This document shows, piece by piece, positions 15,938 to 23,470 of a stretch of 25,393 nucleotides of DNA (positions are counted from its first letter, which is position 1; each line of letters opens with the position of its first letter). The position numbers and the translations under genes are program-made. The DNA lies in assembly GCA_963725415.1 (NCBI GenBank), contig CAVRZY010000038.1:1-25393 (forward strand), in the 5' to 3' direction. Below the pieces are notes generated by a model that saw only the letters and a program-made list of their open reading frames with translations, had not been told where the DNA came from and made no database searches. This DNA comes from CAVRZY01 sp963725415 (GTDB lineage: Bacteria > Acidobacteriota > Terriglobia > Bryobacterales > Bryobacteraceae).

Positions 15938-16804
15938 TCACGGTGACAGGTATTTCTTCAGGAACATCACCGTGCGCTTCCACGCCAGATCGGCCGCCTG
16001 CTTGTGGTAGCGTGCCGCGCTGGTGTTGTTGTTGAAAGCGTGGTTTGCGCCTTCATACATATGGATTTCGTAAGTCTTGCTGTTAGCTTTGAGCGCAGCC
16101 TCGTAGGCCGGGATGCCGGCGTTGATGCGCTCGTCAAGCGAGCCGTAATGAAGAAGCAGCGGGGCGGAGATCTTCGGCACATCTTCAGGCGGGAGTTGGC
16201 GTCCATAATAGGAAACACCCGCAGCGAGTGAGGTCCCGGCGGCGGCGAGCCGGTTCACCATTCCTCCACCCCAACAGAAGCCAACCACGCCGACCTTGCC
16301 GGTAGACCCCGCATGCGCGGCGAGGAACGGCACAGCGGCGGCCAGGCGGGTGACGGTTTCCTCCGGGTCCAGAGTGCCAATCATCTGCGCAGCCTTGCTC
16401 TCGTCAGGGGGCGTGCCTCCGAGCGGTGACAACATGTCGGGGGCAAACGCCAGGAAACCTTCGATTGCCATGCGCCGGGCGACGTCCTCGATGTGAGGGT
16501 TGAGGCCACGATTCTCGTGGATTACGATCACCCCAGGGCGCTTCCCGTCCCCTTTGGGACGCGCCAGGTAACCGGAGATCCTGGTGGCTCCGGCAGCATA
16601 TTCGGCGCGCGAGATAACCAAGCGGTTGTCGTTGTCGGGAATGATCTGCGCCTCGGCAGGGTTGTTCTGAAGCAGCGGCAGCAAGACCAGCGCCGCTCCC
16701 GAGCCGCCGGCGAATTGCGTCAGGCGCTCCATGAAATCGCGCCGCTCCATGCCCCCATGAACATACTGGTTGTAGCGATCGATGACCTTTTGACCCACGG
16801 TCAT
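15938..16804 (-). CDS. Dienelactone hydrolase family protein with Tat-like leader
   Basis: A 288-residue alpha/beta hydrolase with a cysteine nucleophile. The nucleophile motif is VGVVGFCWGGG (Cys 177), Asp 224 lies in YGSLDERI and His 255 in EGANHAF, a complete dienelactone-hydrolase triad. Residues 19-53 (MERRDFMERLTQFAGGSGAA and the following hydrophobic stretch to AEAQ) look like a twin-arginine leader (Arg 21-22), preceded by an 18-residue extension. The ATG at 16804 has GGAGGG 4 bases upstream, which supports this longer start. The enzyme is probably exported folded and hydrolyses a lactone or ester; the true substrate is unknown. It is convergent with the CocE/NonD gene and divergent from the radical SAM gene. 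Frame intact. Confidence 0.9.
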   Translation of the reverse strand: MTVGQKVIDRYNQYVHGGMERRDFMERLTQFAGGSGAALVLLPLLQNNPAEAQIIPDNDNRLVISRAEYAAGATRISGYLARPKGDGKRPGVIVIHENRGLNPHIEDVARRMAIEGFLAFAPDMLSPLGGTPPDESKAAQMIGTLDPEETVTRLAAAVPFLAAHAGSTGKVGVVGFCWGGGMVNRLAAAGTSLAAGVSYYGRQLPPEDVPKISAPLLLHYGSLDERINAGIPAYEAALKANSKTYEIHMYEGANHAFNNNTSAARYHKQAADLAWKRTVMFLKKYLSP

Positions 16805-16837
16805 GCGCCCTCCTTCCGATCCGTTTATCGAACAGGT

Positions 16838-16843
16838 AGTATA
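16838..16843 (-). promoter_or_regulatory. Possible -10 box for the dienelactone hydrolase gene
   Basis: The minus-strand hexamer TATACT matches five of six consensus positions and lies 33 bases upstream of the ATG, giving a leader of about 27 bases that contains the GGAGGG ribosome binding site. No good -35 box was found at 16-18 bases. Confidence 0.3.
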
Positions 16844-16930
16844 TCATTACGAGCAGCAGATCGAACCGAGCAGGCAGGGCCAGACGGCACAGTCTCTTGC
16901 CCTGGAAGGAAGTGCCCGGGAGAATGAGCA

Positions 16931-18190
16931 GTGAGAAAAGCGTCCCGCGACTTTCAGATTTTCGCCAAGCCCGCCGGCGCCCTCTGTAACCTCGACTGTC
17001 ACTATTGCTACTACCTGGATAAGCAGCGACTCTATCCGAAGTCCGAGTCCCGCATGGCAGACGACCTGTTGGAGGCCTACATCGTCCAACACATCGAAGC
17101 GTCCCCGGGGTCAACGATTACCTTTTCCTGGCATGGGGGAGAACCGACCGTTGTTGGCCTGGAGTACTTCCGGAAGATCGTCGCGTTGCAGCGCAAACAC
17201 CAGTCCTCCGGCCGGCGCATCCTCAATGGCATACAAACCAACGGAGTTCTACTGGATGAGGAATGGTGCCGCTTTTTCAAGGCGGAAGGCTTTGGCGTGG
17301 GTTTGAGTATTGACGGCCCGGCGGAAATGCACGACCGATACCGCGTGACGCGAGGCCAGGAGCCAACCCACAAGCAAACCATTCGCGCTTTCGAACTTCT
17401 GCGCCGGCACGAAGTGCCGTGCGACATTCTCTGCGCGGTACACGATCAGAATGTCCAACACCCGATCCGGCTTTACCGGTTTTTCAAGGAGCTCGGCGCC
17501 CAGTACCTGGGGTTCCTCCCCGTCGTGGAGCGGATGCCCGGCGCCGAGAGCGAGGTACGCCCTTACACCGTGCCTTCGGAGGCCTTCGGCACGTTTCTTT
17601 GCAGCATCTTCGAGGAGTGGGCAGCGGCAGACACAGAACGGATCATGGTGCAGATATTCGAGGAAGCATCCAGGCCGGTGCGCGGAATGGAGCACTCCTT
17701 GTGCGTCTTTCGCGAGACCTGCGGTGATATCCCCGTGATCGAACACAATGGCGACTTCTTCTCCTGTGATCACTTCGTCGATCCGGAACATCGCCTTGGA
17801 AATGTCCGCGAGACTCCGCTGGTGGAGCTGCTGGAGAGTCCGGCGCAGATAGCTTTCGGGCTGGCCAAGCGCGATGCGCTGCCGCGCTACTGCCGCGAGT
17901 GCGAGGTGCGCTCCATGTGCAATGGCGGATGCCCCAAAGACCGGTTCGTCCGCACGCCAGACGGTGAAACGAGTCTGAACTACCTCTGTACAGGTTTCAA
18001 GACCTTCTTCACCTACAGTCGGCCACATCTGATGAGGCTGGAATCGCAACGCAGGGCCCAGTTGCTGGCCGAGCGATTGATGCCACCGGCGCAGACTACC
18101 TCTGTGAAAGCTGCTCCCCAAGTGGGGCGCAACGAACCCTGCCCCTGCGGCAGCGGACGGAAGTACAAGAAATGCTGCCTGGGCAAGTGA
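16931..18190 (+). CDS. Anaerobic sulfatase-maturating enzyme-like radical SAM/SPASM protein with C-terminal SEC-C motif
   Basis: Radical SAM protein of 419 residues. The cluster motif CNLDCHYC (Cys 19, 23, 26) is typical of anaerobic sulfatase maturases, which oxidise an active-site Cys or Ser of sulfatases to formylglycine. Other family stretches are FSWHGGEPTVVGLEYFRKIV, NGIQTNGVLLDEEWC, GVGLSIDGPAEMHDRYR and the SPASM-type cysteine region CRECEVRSMCNGGCPKDRF, which would bind extra iron-sulfur clusters. The last 20 residues (GRNEPCPCGSGRKYKKCC) are a SEC-C zinc motif like that at the end of SecA. The start is a GTG at 16931; the nearby ATG at 16924 is in another frame and soon stops. No sulfatase gene is in the window, so its substrate must be encoded elsewhere. 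Another peptide-modifying role remains possible. Confidence 0.88.
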   Translation: MRKASRDFQIFAKPAGALCNLDCHYCYYLDKQRLYPKSESRMADDLLEAYIVQHIEASPGSTITFSWHGGEPTVVGLEYFRKIVALQRKHQSSGRRILNGIQTNGVLLDEEWCRFFKAEGFGVGLSIDGPAEMHDRYRVTRGQEPTHKQTIRAFELLRRHEVPCDILCAVHDQNVQHPIRLYRFFKELGAQYLGFLPVVERMPGAESEVRPYTVPSEAFGTFLCSIFEEWAAADTERIMVQIFEEASRPVRGMEHSLCVFRETCGDIPVIEHNGDFFSCDHFVDPEHRLGNVRETPLVELLESPAQIAFGLAKRDALPRYCRECEVRSMCNGGCPKDRFVRTPDGETSLNYLCTGFKTFFTYSRPHLMRLESQRRAQLLAERLMPPAQTTSVKAAPQVGRNEPCPCGSGRKYKKCCLGK

Positions 18191-18316
18191 AGCTACGCGC
18201 CAACACTTGTGGCAGAAAATTTCTTGACGCGGCGGTTTGGGCCAATGTTTACGGGCACTCGGCTGAAGTCTGGAGTTGGCTCCAACTTCTGATGTGGCGC
18301 GGCCTCTCAGGCTACC

Positions 18317-18338
18317 GCGTCGAGACTCGTCTCGACGC
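18317..18338. repeat. Perfect inverted repeat between convergent genes
   Basis: GCGTCGAGA and TCTCGACGC are perfect 9-base arms around a CTCG loop, in the 199-base gap between the radical SAM gene and the convergent propeller gene. No T tract follows on either strand. It could be a terminator-like hairpin serving both genes or a dispersed REP-like copy. Nothing else was recognised in this gap. Confidence 0.5.
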
Positions 18339-18389
18339 ATGGGACACCACAAGGATGATTGGTGCCTGTTTGGTACCGGCTATGCCGGG

Positions 18390-19547
18390 CTAGGGATAGA
18401 AGAGGTACAGCTTGGATTTGCGTTCGGCCTGGCCCAGGTAGATGGTGTCGTCGGGACCGATGGCCAAAGCGTCGATGAGGTAGGCCTGCCAGGAGTAGTA
18501 GGGGCGGCGGTTGACGTCGATCATGCCGAGCAGGTCGTAGACGCCGCGGACGGGGTCATACGAGAACAGGCGAGCCATTTCGTCGTCGTCGCCGCCCACG
18601 CCGTAGAGCCTGCCGTTGCGGCTGAAGACCAGACCGCGGATGCGGTACTGGTTGAGCGGCTTGCCGAGGTTGGCGAGCTCCAGGCGCCGGGGGTCGAGGC
18701 GGAACAGGTAGCCGTCGGAAGTGCCGCCGTAAAGCATGCCGGCCCGGTCCACGGCCCAGGCGTCCACGCGGTTGTAGGGTTCGCGGCCGGGCACGCTGGG
18801 GGCCGAGAGCGTGAGTTTTTCCAGACGCTGGTTGGCGCCATCGAAGCGAAACAGCGCGCCGTTTTCTCCGGAGGTGAAGGCGTTGCCGGAAGCATCCAGC
18901 GCGATGGCGCGGGCGATGTTCTTCTCGTCTTCGAATTTCTCGCCGGGGATCTTGCGATCGGCCACTCTCCCGTGCACGGTGAACTTTCCGCCGGGAATCG
19001 AGTAGCTGAAGAACTGGCCGTTGGGGGTGGTGAGGCCGTAGATGACGTCGCCGGCGCGATCGATGGCCAGGGCGTAGAGGCCCTCGCCGGGGGCCGGGAT
19101 GCCCAGGTCGGTGACCTGGCAGGGCACATCCACGCGGATAGGTTTGGCTTCGTCCCGGCCGGGCGTGTACTTGAGAAGGTGACCGCCGGGGTCGCCGGCG
19201 CCGATGTAGACATCGCCCGTCTTGGAAACCACCAGCGAGCGATGGACGGTGGTGACGCCTTTCAAGAAGCCCAGGGGCTGCACGTAGCCGTGGACGGGAT
19301 AAAGGACGAAGAGGTGGCTGCGCTTGCCGCTGGTGGCGCCGTAGAGGGCGCCGCTGGGGGCGACGGTGAGGGCGCGCACGGCGCATTCGTCCGAGGGAAT
19401 GACATCTACGGGCGGGTAGCCGAGGTCGCGGAGGTCGATGCGGACCTGGCTGACGACGGAGTGATCGTGGGTAATGGAACGCTGAGCAGTAAGTGAAGTA
19501 CAGACGACGAGTATAACGAGAGCGGACTTAGTAAGTTGAGTTAGCAT
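18390..19547 (-). CDS. Exported beta-propeller protein (second propeller of the operon)
   Basis: A 385-residue exported protein. The N-terminus (MLTQLTKSALVILVVCTSLTAQ) is a Sec signal peptide. The rest consists of repeated propeller blades with a consensus of the type G-x-hydrophobic-YG (GALYGATSGKRSHLFVLYP, GDVYIGAGDPGGHLLKYTP, GMLYGGTSDGYLFRLDP, GRLYGVGGDDDEMARLFSYDP, DTIYLGQAERKSKLYLFYP). No catalytic motif was recognised; propellers of this sort can be lyases, lactonases or binding modules. It starts 5 bases after the stop of the preceding propeller gene and has no clear ribosome binding site of its own, so it is probably translated by coupling. It shares style but not obvious close sequence with the upstream propeller. 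Function unknown. Confidence 0.8.
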   Translation of the reverse strand: MLTQLTKSALVILVVCTSLTAQRSITHDHSVVSQVRIDLRDLGYPPVDVIPSDECAVRALTVAPSGALYGATSGKRSHLFVLYPVHGYVQPLGFLKGVTTVHRSLVVSKTGDVYIGAGDPGGHLLKYTPGRDEAKPIRVDVPCQVTDLGIPAPGEGLYALAIDRAGDVIYGLTTPNGQFFSYSIPGGKFTVHGRVADRKIPGEKFEDEKNIARAIALDASGNAFTSGENGALFRFDGANQRLEKLTLSAPSVPGREPYNRVDAWAVDRAGMLYGGTSDGYLFRLDPRRLELANLGKPLNQYRIRGLVFSRNGRLYGVGGDDDEMARLFSYDPVRGVYDLLGMIDVNRRPYYSWQAYLIDALAIGPDDTIYLGQAERKSKLYLFYP

Positions 19548-19552
19548 GGCAG

Positions 19553-20842
19553 TTACTTGGGCCTATAAATGAGAAGGGCCAGGCGGTAGTAGGCATCGCC
19601 GATCCTGCCGGCAGCTTCAACCGGTTTGTTTTGCTCCGGGCGGACCTCGATGGCTCCGACCATATAGATGGTGCCGTCGGAAGCGGTATCGGCGGCATTA
19701 GTGCCGAGCACGCGCCGTCCATCTTCGAGGAGCATTTCCCCGAGGTCTTCGGTCTTGCCGGTATTCAAGTCGCAGGTGATCAGGTGCGCGGTGGCCAGAC
19801 CAGCGCTGCCGGCGTAATCGAACTCGCGGCCGGCGGCCCCGTAGTAGAGCTTGCGATCGCGGCCCAGGGTGAGGGTAAGAGTGGCGAAGGGGACGTCTCT
19901 TCGTTCTTCGAATTCAGCAATGGCGAGATGTCCCAGGCGGCGGATGTCGCCGGTGCGGGGGTTGTAGGAGAACAGGATGGTGGCGCTCTCTTCGACGCCG
20001 TAGAACTGGCGGGTCTTGGGGTCCCAGACCACGGTGCGCCAGGCGGTCTCGGACTTGTGGTAGTCGCGGCCGAGGGAGATGCCTTTGGGCCGGATGGGGA
20101 GGCGCGGGGGCAGCTCGGTGATGGCATCGGTGCGCGGGTCGTACTTGAAGATCTGGCCCTCGCCGAAGCTGCCGTAGACGTTGCCTTGGTCGTCGATGCC
20201 CAGGGTGCGGCAGACGGATTCCCAGTTGTTGATGCGGCCCTTGTTGGCGGCGCGGCGGGTCTTGACGTCGTAGTAGACGAACTCGCCGCGGGGATGGGTG
20301 AGGCCGTAGATGCGGTTGAACAGCGGGTCGTAGGCGCCGGTATTGACGCCCTGGTTGGGCACGCCGAGGCCGAAGTCTTCGACGCGGTCAGTCTTGGGAT
20401 CGAAGGCCATCCAGTGAGCGCCGGGGTAACCTTCCTTGGTGGCGAAGCGGGCGTAGTTGAACCAGATGCCGCCGTGAGTGCCGAAGTAGATGCGGCCGTC
20501 TTTGCCCTCTCCGAACTTGGCGTGGATCTTGGACTGCGGGCCGCGCCCCAGGTGGGATTCACCGCATAGTTCGGTCAGGTTACCCACATCGTGGACGCGG
20601 TCGGTTTTTGCATCGTAGTAGACCAGGTGACCGTCGCTGCCGTGATAGGCGAGGCCGGCGTAGACCTTGCCGTCGCTGGCAGCGAGCAGAGCGGCCCAGT
20701 GGCCGTCCATTTGATGGAGGCCGGGGAAGACGCGGTGGTCGAGCCGCACTGAGCGCGGCTGCGCCGCGAAAGCAAAAGGCAAAAGGCAAAAGGCAAAAAT
20801 CAAAAGGAGAAACCTACTGCGAGAGGTGAAGGATTGCGACAT
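19553..20842 (-). CDS. Exported beta-propeller protein with a repeat-encoded signal peptide
   Basis: A 429-residue exported protein. The ATG at 20842 has a strong ribosome binding site (GGAGGTAT) and overlaps the end of the upstream glycoside-hydrolase-like gene by 29 bases. The signal peptide core (LLLIFAFCLLPFAFAAQ) is encoded by a tandem 7-base repeat. The mature part has propeller-like blades: GKVYAGLAYHGSDGHLVYYD, GRIYFGTHGGIWFNYARF, NRIYGLTHPRGEFVYYDVKT, GNVYGSFGEGQIFKYDPRT, RQFYGVEESATILFSYNP, GTIYMVGAIEVRP. Similar proteins are found next to carbohydrate-acting enzymes in soil bacteria, but I know no defined activity. It is the middle gene of a three-gene unit. The repeat could make the gene phase-variable, since copy changes shift the downstream frame. 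Confidence 0.82.
   Translation of the reverse strand: MSQSFTSRSRFLLLIFAFCLLPFAFAAQPRSVRLDHRVFPGLHQMDGHWAALLAASDGKVYAGLAYHGSDGHLVYYDAKTDRVHDVGNLTELCGESHLGRGPQSKIHAKFGEGKDGRIYFGTHGGIWFNYARFATKEGYPGAHWMAFDPKTDRVEDFGLGVPNQGVNTGAYDPLFNRIYGLTHPRGEFVYYDVKTRRAANKGRINNWESVCRTLGIDDQGNVYGSFGEGQIFKYDPRTDAITELPPRLPIRPKGISLGRDYHKSETAWRTVVWDPKTRQFYGVEESATILFSYNPRTGDIRRLGHLAIAEFEERRDVPFATLTLTLGRDRKLYYGAAGREFDYAGSAGLATAHLITCDLNTGKTEDLGEMLLEDGRRVLGTNAADTASDGTIYMVGAIEVRPEQNKPVEAAGRIGDAYYRLALLIYRPK
20771..20805. repeat. Heptanucleotide tandem repeat inside a signal-peptide coding region
   Basis: Three perfect GGCAAAA units (20778-20798) flanked by one AGCAAAA and one ATCAAAA unit, five 7-base units in all. On the coding (minus) strand they specify the hydrophobic core FAFCLLPFAFA of the propeller protein. 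Because the unit is 7 bases, the same heptapeptide cycle appears in all three frames, while gain or loss of one unit would shift the frame of the mature protein. Confidence 0.8.
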
Positions 20843-22910
20843 TGTATACCTCCAGAGAGGGCGCAGAGAAGCGCACGCGCTCGCCCTCGGTAGTGAACGT
20901 CACGCGGTCTGTTTTGGGCCGGTCGGGTGAGAGCAGCTCGATAGCAGTCACCTGTTTGCCCTTCGGTACGGCCACGGTGACTGAGAGCGGACCTACCCGC
21001 GCGTTCAGATCATAGTTGACGAGATGAATGAGGCGCTCGGCGCCGTCGGTTTTGTCAGTAAGTTCCATGACGGTGGCGAGCGGCGCTCCGGTGAACTCGA
21101 CGGAGAAAGGGGCTCGAACGACATAGCGGATGGCGTCAAGGAGCTGCTGGGAATTCTTCGGCAGGCGCCAGAACTCACGGCCAAATCCGGTGGCGCCCAG
21201 GGTGGCAAGTCCCGGGATGGGCTGGGCGGGAGTGACTTCGGGAAGATAGGCGACGCGGCCCTGCCCGAACGATCCGCGCCGTTCCGGGGGCAGCTTGCGA
21301 TCAGCCGAGAGGTGAATGTCGAGCACGTCGGCTAGGCCGTAGTCGTTTCGGAGCCGCCGCCAGTCGTTGTAGAGCGAGGTGCGCCCGGTGGCTAGCAGGC
21401 CCCCGCCGCGGCGCACGTACTCGCGGATCTGCTCCAGGGCGCGGTCGGACAGGGATTCCTGGTTGGCGAGAATCACGGCGCGGTACTTCGAGAGGGCGGC
21501 GAGGGACTGGTCGAAGATGATGTCGAAGGGGACCTTGTACTGGATGAGCAACTGCTCCATCAGCGTGCTCTCCAGATGCGGGCCGAGGCTGTTGAAGGCC
21601 ATGGAGGGGAAGGAGCGGAGGATGGCCACGTCGGCCACCACCCGGGTGGCGGCGTAGTGGCGGTTGTTGTCGAGGTAGAAGCGGATGTAGCGCTCGATGT
21701 CCTGCGGCATGTCGTAGGCCATGAGCGGCGAACCGATGTCGCCGAGGCAGTTGCGGTTGAAGGCCATGGATTCGGCCATCAGGAGGCGGTAGCCGCGGCG
21801 GAGCGGGTCGGCGCGCTGGGGGCCGGTGTAGATGAAGAGGGTCTGATCGAGGCTGCGGGCCAGCTTGAAGGAACGGATCTTGGAAACCAGGATGCCGTTC
21901 TTATCGAGTTGCGCCTCGTTGGGCTCCTCGCTCCAGAAGACCGAGCCGTGCGCCACCAGGCGCGCGTGATCGATGCCGTGCAAGAAGGCACGGTTGCTGC
22001 CGTAAATGCCGTGGGGATTCAGCTCGACCAGCACGTTGGGGTTCAACTGGCGGATGTAAGCGGCGAGCTTGCCGTAGTATTCGGCCAGGTCCTGGCAGCG
22101 GAAGTCGATCCACTCCTGGATGAGCGGGTCGGTGATGGGGGACATGGCGGCGGGGCGAGCGAGGCTGTGCCAGGTGGGCACGGTGACGGCGCTGAGATCG
22201 GAGAAGCCGAAGCGGTTCTTGCGTTCTTCGGGCGAGTATTTCCGGGTGAGGAAGGCGCGGAAGCGACGGCTGATTTCGGGGGTGTTGCCGGTCCAGGGCG
22301 GGGCGGTGAGGGTGGTGTTGTCGAAGTGGATGAAGTCGGTTTTGACTTCCTCGATGGCCACGCGGATGACCTTCTTCATGTGCTCGACGTAGCCGGGGTG
22401 GTTGAAGTCGGGGCGGTAGCGGTAGGTCTGCTCGCCGTAGCGGACCGGGTCGCCGTGCTCGTCGGAGCGGACCCATTGGCGGGCCTGGGGGATGTCGCGG
22501 AGAAGCGTTTCGGCGAAGATGGTCCCGCCGATGTAGGTCCCCAGCTTGAGGCCGTGCTTGTGGCAGAGAGCGCTGAGTTGCTTGGTCAGCTCGACGTCAT
22601 CCTTTTCGGAATCGAGGCCAGTCTTGTAGAAGTGGGTGAGGATCATGCTGACGCCCGCCTCTTTGAGCTTGAGGACGGTTTCCTCGGTGTGCTCGCGGCG
22701 GTAGCGCTCGACGATGTCCACGGGAATCTCGCCGCCGTGGCGGAGGCGGAACACGAGCGGTTCCCAGTTGCCGACGAAGACCACGCCCTGATCCCACCAG
22801 GCCGGTTCCTGGAAGTTCCTGGGGACGGGGGTGGCCCAGGTGGCGTTTCCAATCTGCGCCGCCAGGGGGCCGGCGAGCAGGAGGATAGAAAGCGACAGGC
22901 GCTTCAGCAT
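20814..22910 (-). CDS. Exported glycoside-hydrolase-like protein (TIM barrel plus beta-galactosidase trimerisation-like domain)
   Basis: A 698-residue exported protein from the ATG at 22910 (MLKRLSLSILLLAGPLAAQ, Sec signal peptide); a TTG at 22919 would add three residues. Residues about 40-400 look like a (beta/alpha)8 barrel: KEAGVSMILTHFYKTGLD, HGLKLGTYIGGTIFAE, VKTDFIHFDNTTLTAPPW, LNPNVLVELNPHGIYGSN, VFWSEEPNEAQL. Residues about 430-600 resemble the GH42 trimerisation (glutamine-amidotransferase-like) domain: YKVPFDIIFDQSLAALSKYR, then ALEQIREYVRRGGGLLATGRTS. A small C-terminal beta domain ends the protein. Candidate acidic residues are visible, but the catalytic pair cannot be assigned with confidence. 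The gene is first in a unit with two propeller proteins and starts 58 bases after the stop of an interrupted upstream gene. Action on a plant or microbial glycan is inferred; substrate unknown. Confidence 0.82.
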   Translation of the reverse strand: MLKRLSLSILLLAGPLAAQIGNATWATPVPRNFQEPAWWDQGVVFVGNWEPLVFRLRHGGEIPVDIVERYRREHTEETVLKLKEAGVSMILTHFYKTGLDSEKDDVELTKQLSALCHKHGLKLGTYIGGTIFAETLLRDIPQARQWVRSDEHGDPVRYGEQTYRYRPDFNHPGYVEHMKKVIRVAIEEVKTDFIHFDNTTLTAPPWTGNTPEISRRFRAFLTRKYSPEERKNRFGFSDLSAVTVPTWHSLARPAAMSPITDPLIQEWIDFRCQDLAEYYGKLAAYIRQLNPNVLVELNPHGIYGSNRAFLHGIDHARLVAHGSVFWSEEPNEAQLDKNGILVSKIRSFKLARSLDQTLFIYTGPQRADPLRRGYRLLMAESMAFNRNCLGDIGSPLMAYDMPQDIERYIRFYLDNNRHYAATRVVADVAILRSFPSMAFNSLGPHLESTLMEQLLIQYKVPFDIIFDQSLAALSKYRAVILANQESLSDRALEQIREYVRRGGGLLATGRTSLYNDWRRLRNDYGLADVLDIHLSADRKLPPERRGSFGQGRVAYLPEVTPAQPIPGLATLGATGFGREFWRLPKNSQQLLDAIRYVVRAPFSVEFTGAPLATVMELTDKTDGAERLIHLVNYDLNARVGPLSVTVAVPKGKQVTAIELLSPDRPKTDRVTFTTEGERVRFSAPSLEVYNVAILHLSQ

Positions 22911-22968
22911 TAGGATCAAATCATAGCATTGAGGCGAGCCGGGGGCCGGCCGGGGGTATGGCGCCGCC

Positions 22969-23106
22969 CTACCAACTCAGCTTGCCGCCGACGTTGATCC
23001 GCCGCTGACGGTTTACTCCTTCGATGTCACGACCGGTCTCCAGGTATTGCCCTTTAATTCGGCCCCAATGCAATACACGCGGCCCGCCTCCAGCAGGAGA
23101 GTATAA
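22969..23106 (-). pseudogene. 3' remnant of a probable outer-membrane beta-barrel gene cut by the IS element
   Basis: On the minus strand one frame is open from the IS boundary to a TAG at 22971-22969 (46 codons). It ends GVNRQRRINVGGKLSW, with alternating residues and a terminal aromatic, as in TonB-dependent receptors and other outer-membrane barrels. An adjacent frame reads GRVYCIGAELKG just before it, so a single frameshift may lie in the remnant. It precedes the glycoside-hydrolase-like gene by 58 bases in the same direction and could have been the first gene of that operon. The 5' part would lie beyond the IS, outside the window. The fragment is too short for a family call. Confidence 0.4.
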
Positions 23107-23141
23107 TGGACCCCGATTTTTGGACCACGCAATAAGTTAAG
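23107..23141 (+). repeat. Left terminal inverted repeat of the IS element
   Basis: Starts TGGACCCC and ends CGCAATAAGTTAAG. The outer 7-8 bases and the inner 14 bases (13 of 14 identical) match the right end; the middle parts differ in length. Confidence 0.75.
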
Positions 23142-23179
23142 ATTCTGGCGGAGTCGTTAACGCGAGAGAAGGAGGAGCG

Positions 23180-23470
23180 ATGACGACGACGCGAAAGCAA
23201 TACAGTCCGAAGTTCAAGGCGAAGGTGGCGTTGGAGGCGATCCGCGGCGAGCGGACGCTAAATCAGCTGGCGTCGCAGTTTCATGTCCACCCGGTGCAGA
23301 TCGCGCACTGGCGGAAGGCGGCGATCGGGCAATTGGAAGAGTTGTTCATCGACGGCCGCAAGCGCAAGCAACCCGACGGGGAAGTGGAGAAAGAGGCGCT
23401 GTATGAGGAGATCGGCCGGCTGAAGATGGAACTGGACTGGCTGAAAAAAAAAGTTGGTCTGCTCGAGTGA
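23180..23470 (+). CDS. IS3-type transposase OrfA (helix-turn-helix)
   Basis: A 96-residue protein with the HTH_Tnp_1 pattern: RKQYSPKFKAKVALEAIRGE, TLNQLASQFHVHPVQIAHWR, followed by a Lys/Glu-rich leucine-zipper-like C-terminus (EIGRLKMELDWLKKKVGLLE). It binds the IS ends and joins OrfB in the active transposase. The ATG at 23180 has AAGGAGGAG 4 bases upstream. The C-terminus runs through a run of nine A and stops at 23468-23470, overlapping orfB by 17 bases. Frame intact. Confidence 0.93.
   Translation: MTTTRKQYSPKFKAKVALEAIRGERTLNQLASQFHVHPVQIAHWRKAAIGQLEELFIDGRKRKQPDGEVEKEALYEEIGRLKMELDWLKKKVGLLE
23444..23452 (+). promoter_or_regulatory. A9 run, likely slippage site joining OrfA and OrfB
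   Basis: Nine consecutive A encode three Lys codons of orfA. OrfB is in the +1 frame relative to orfA, not the -1 frame usual for IS3 elements, and the classic A-AAA-AAG heptamer is out of register. Removing one A (for example by RNA polymerase slippage) fuses WLKKK directly to LVCSSEERRLL, making an OrfAB of about 373 residues. Confidence 0.5.

Noticed and set aside
16404..17114. Minus-strand open frame of 236 codons spanning the divergent gap at 16805-16930
   Set aside because: It overlaps the dienelactone hydrolase and radical SAM genes in wrong frames and has no domain.
18276..19496. Plus-strand open frame of 406 codons
   Set aside because: Antisense to a propeller gene with a signal peptide and clear blades; the peptide is low-complexity.
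21576..22913. Plus-strand open frame of 445 codons
   Set aside because: Antisense to the glycoside-hydrolase-like gene; Val/Gly/Asp-rich low-complexity peptide with no motif.
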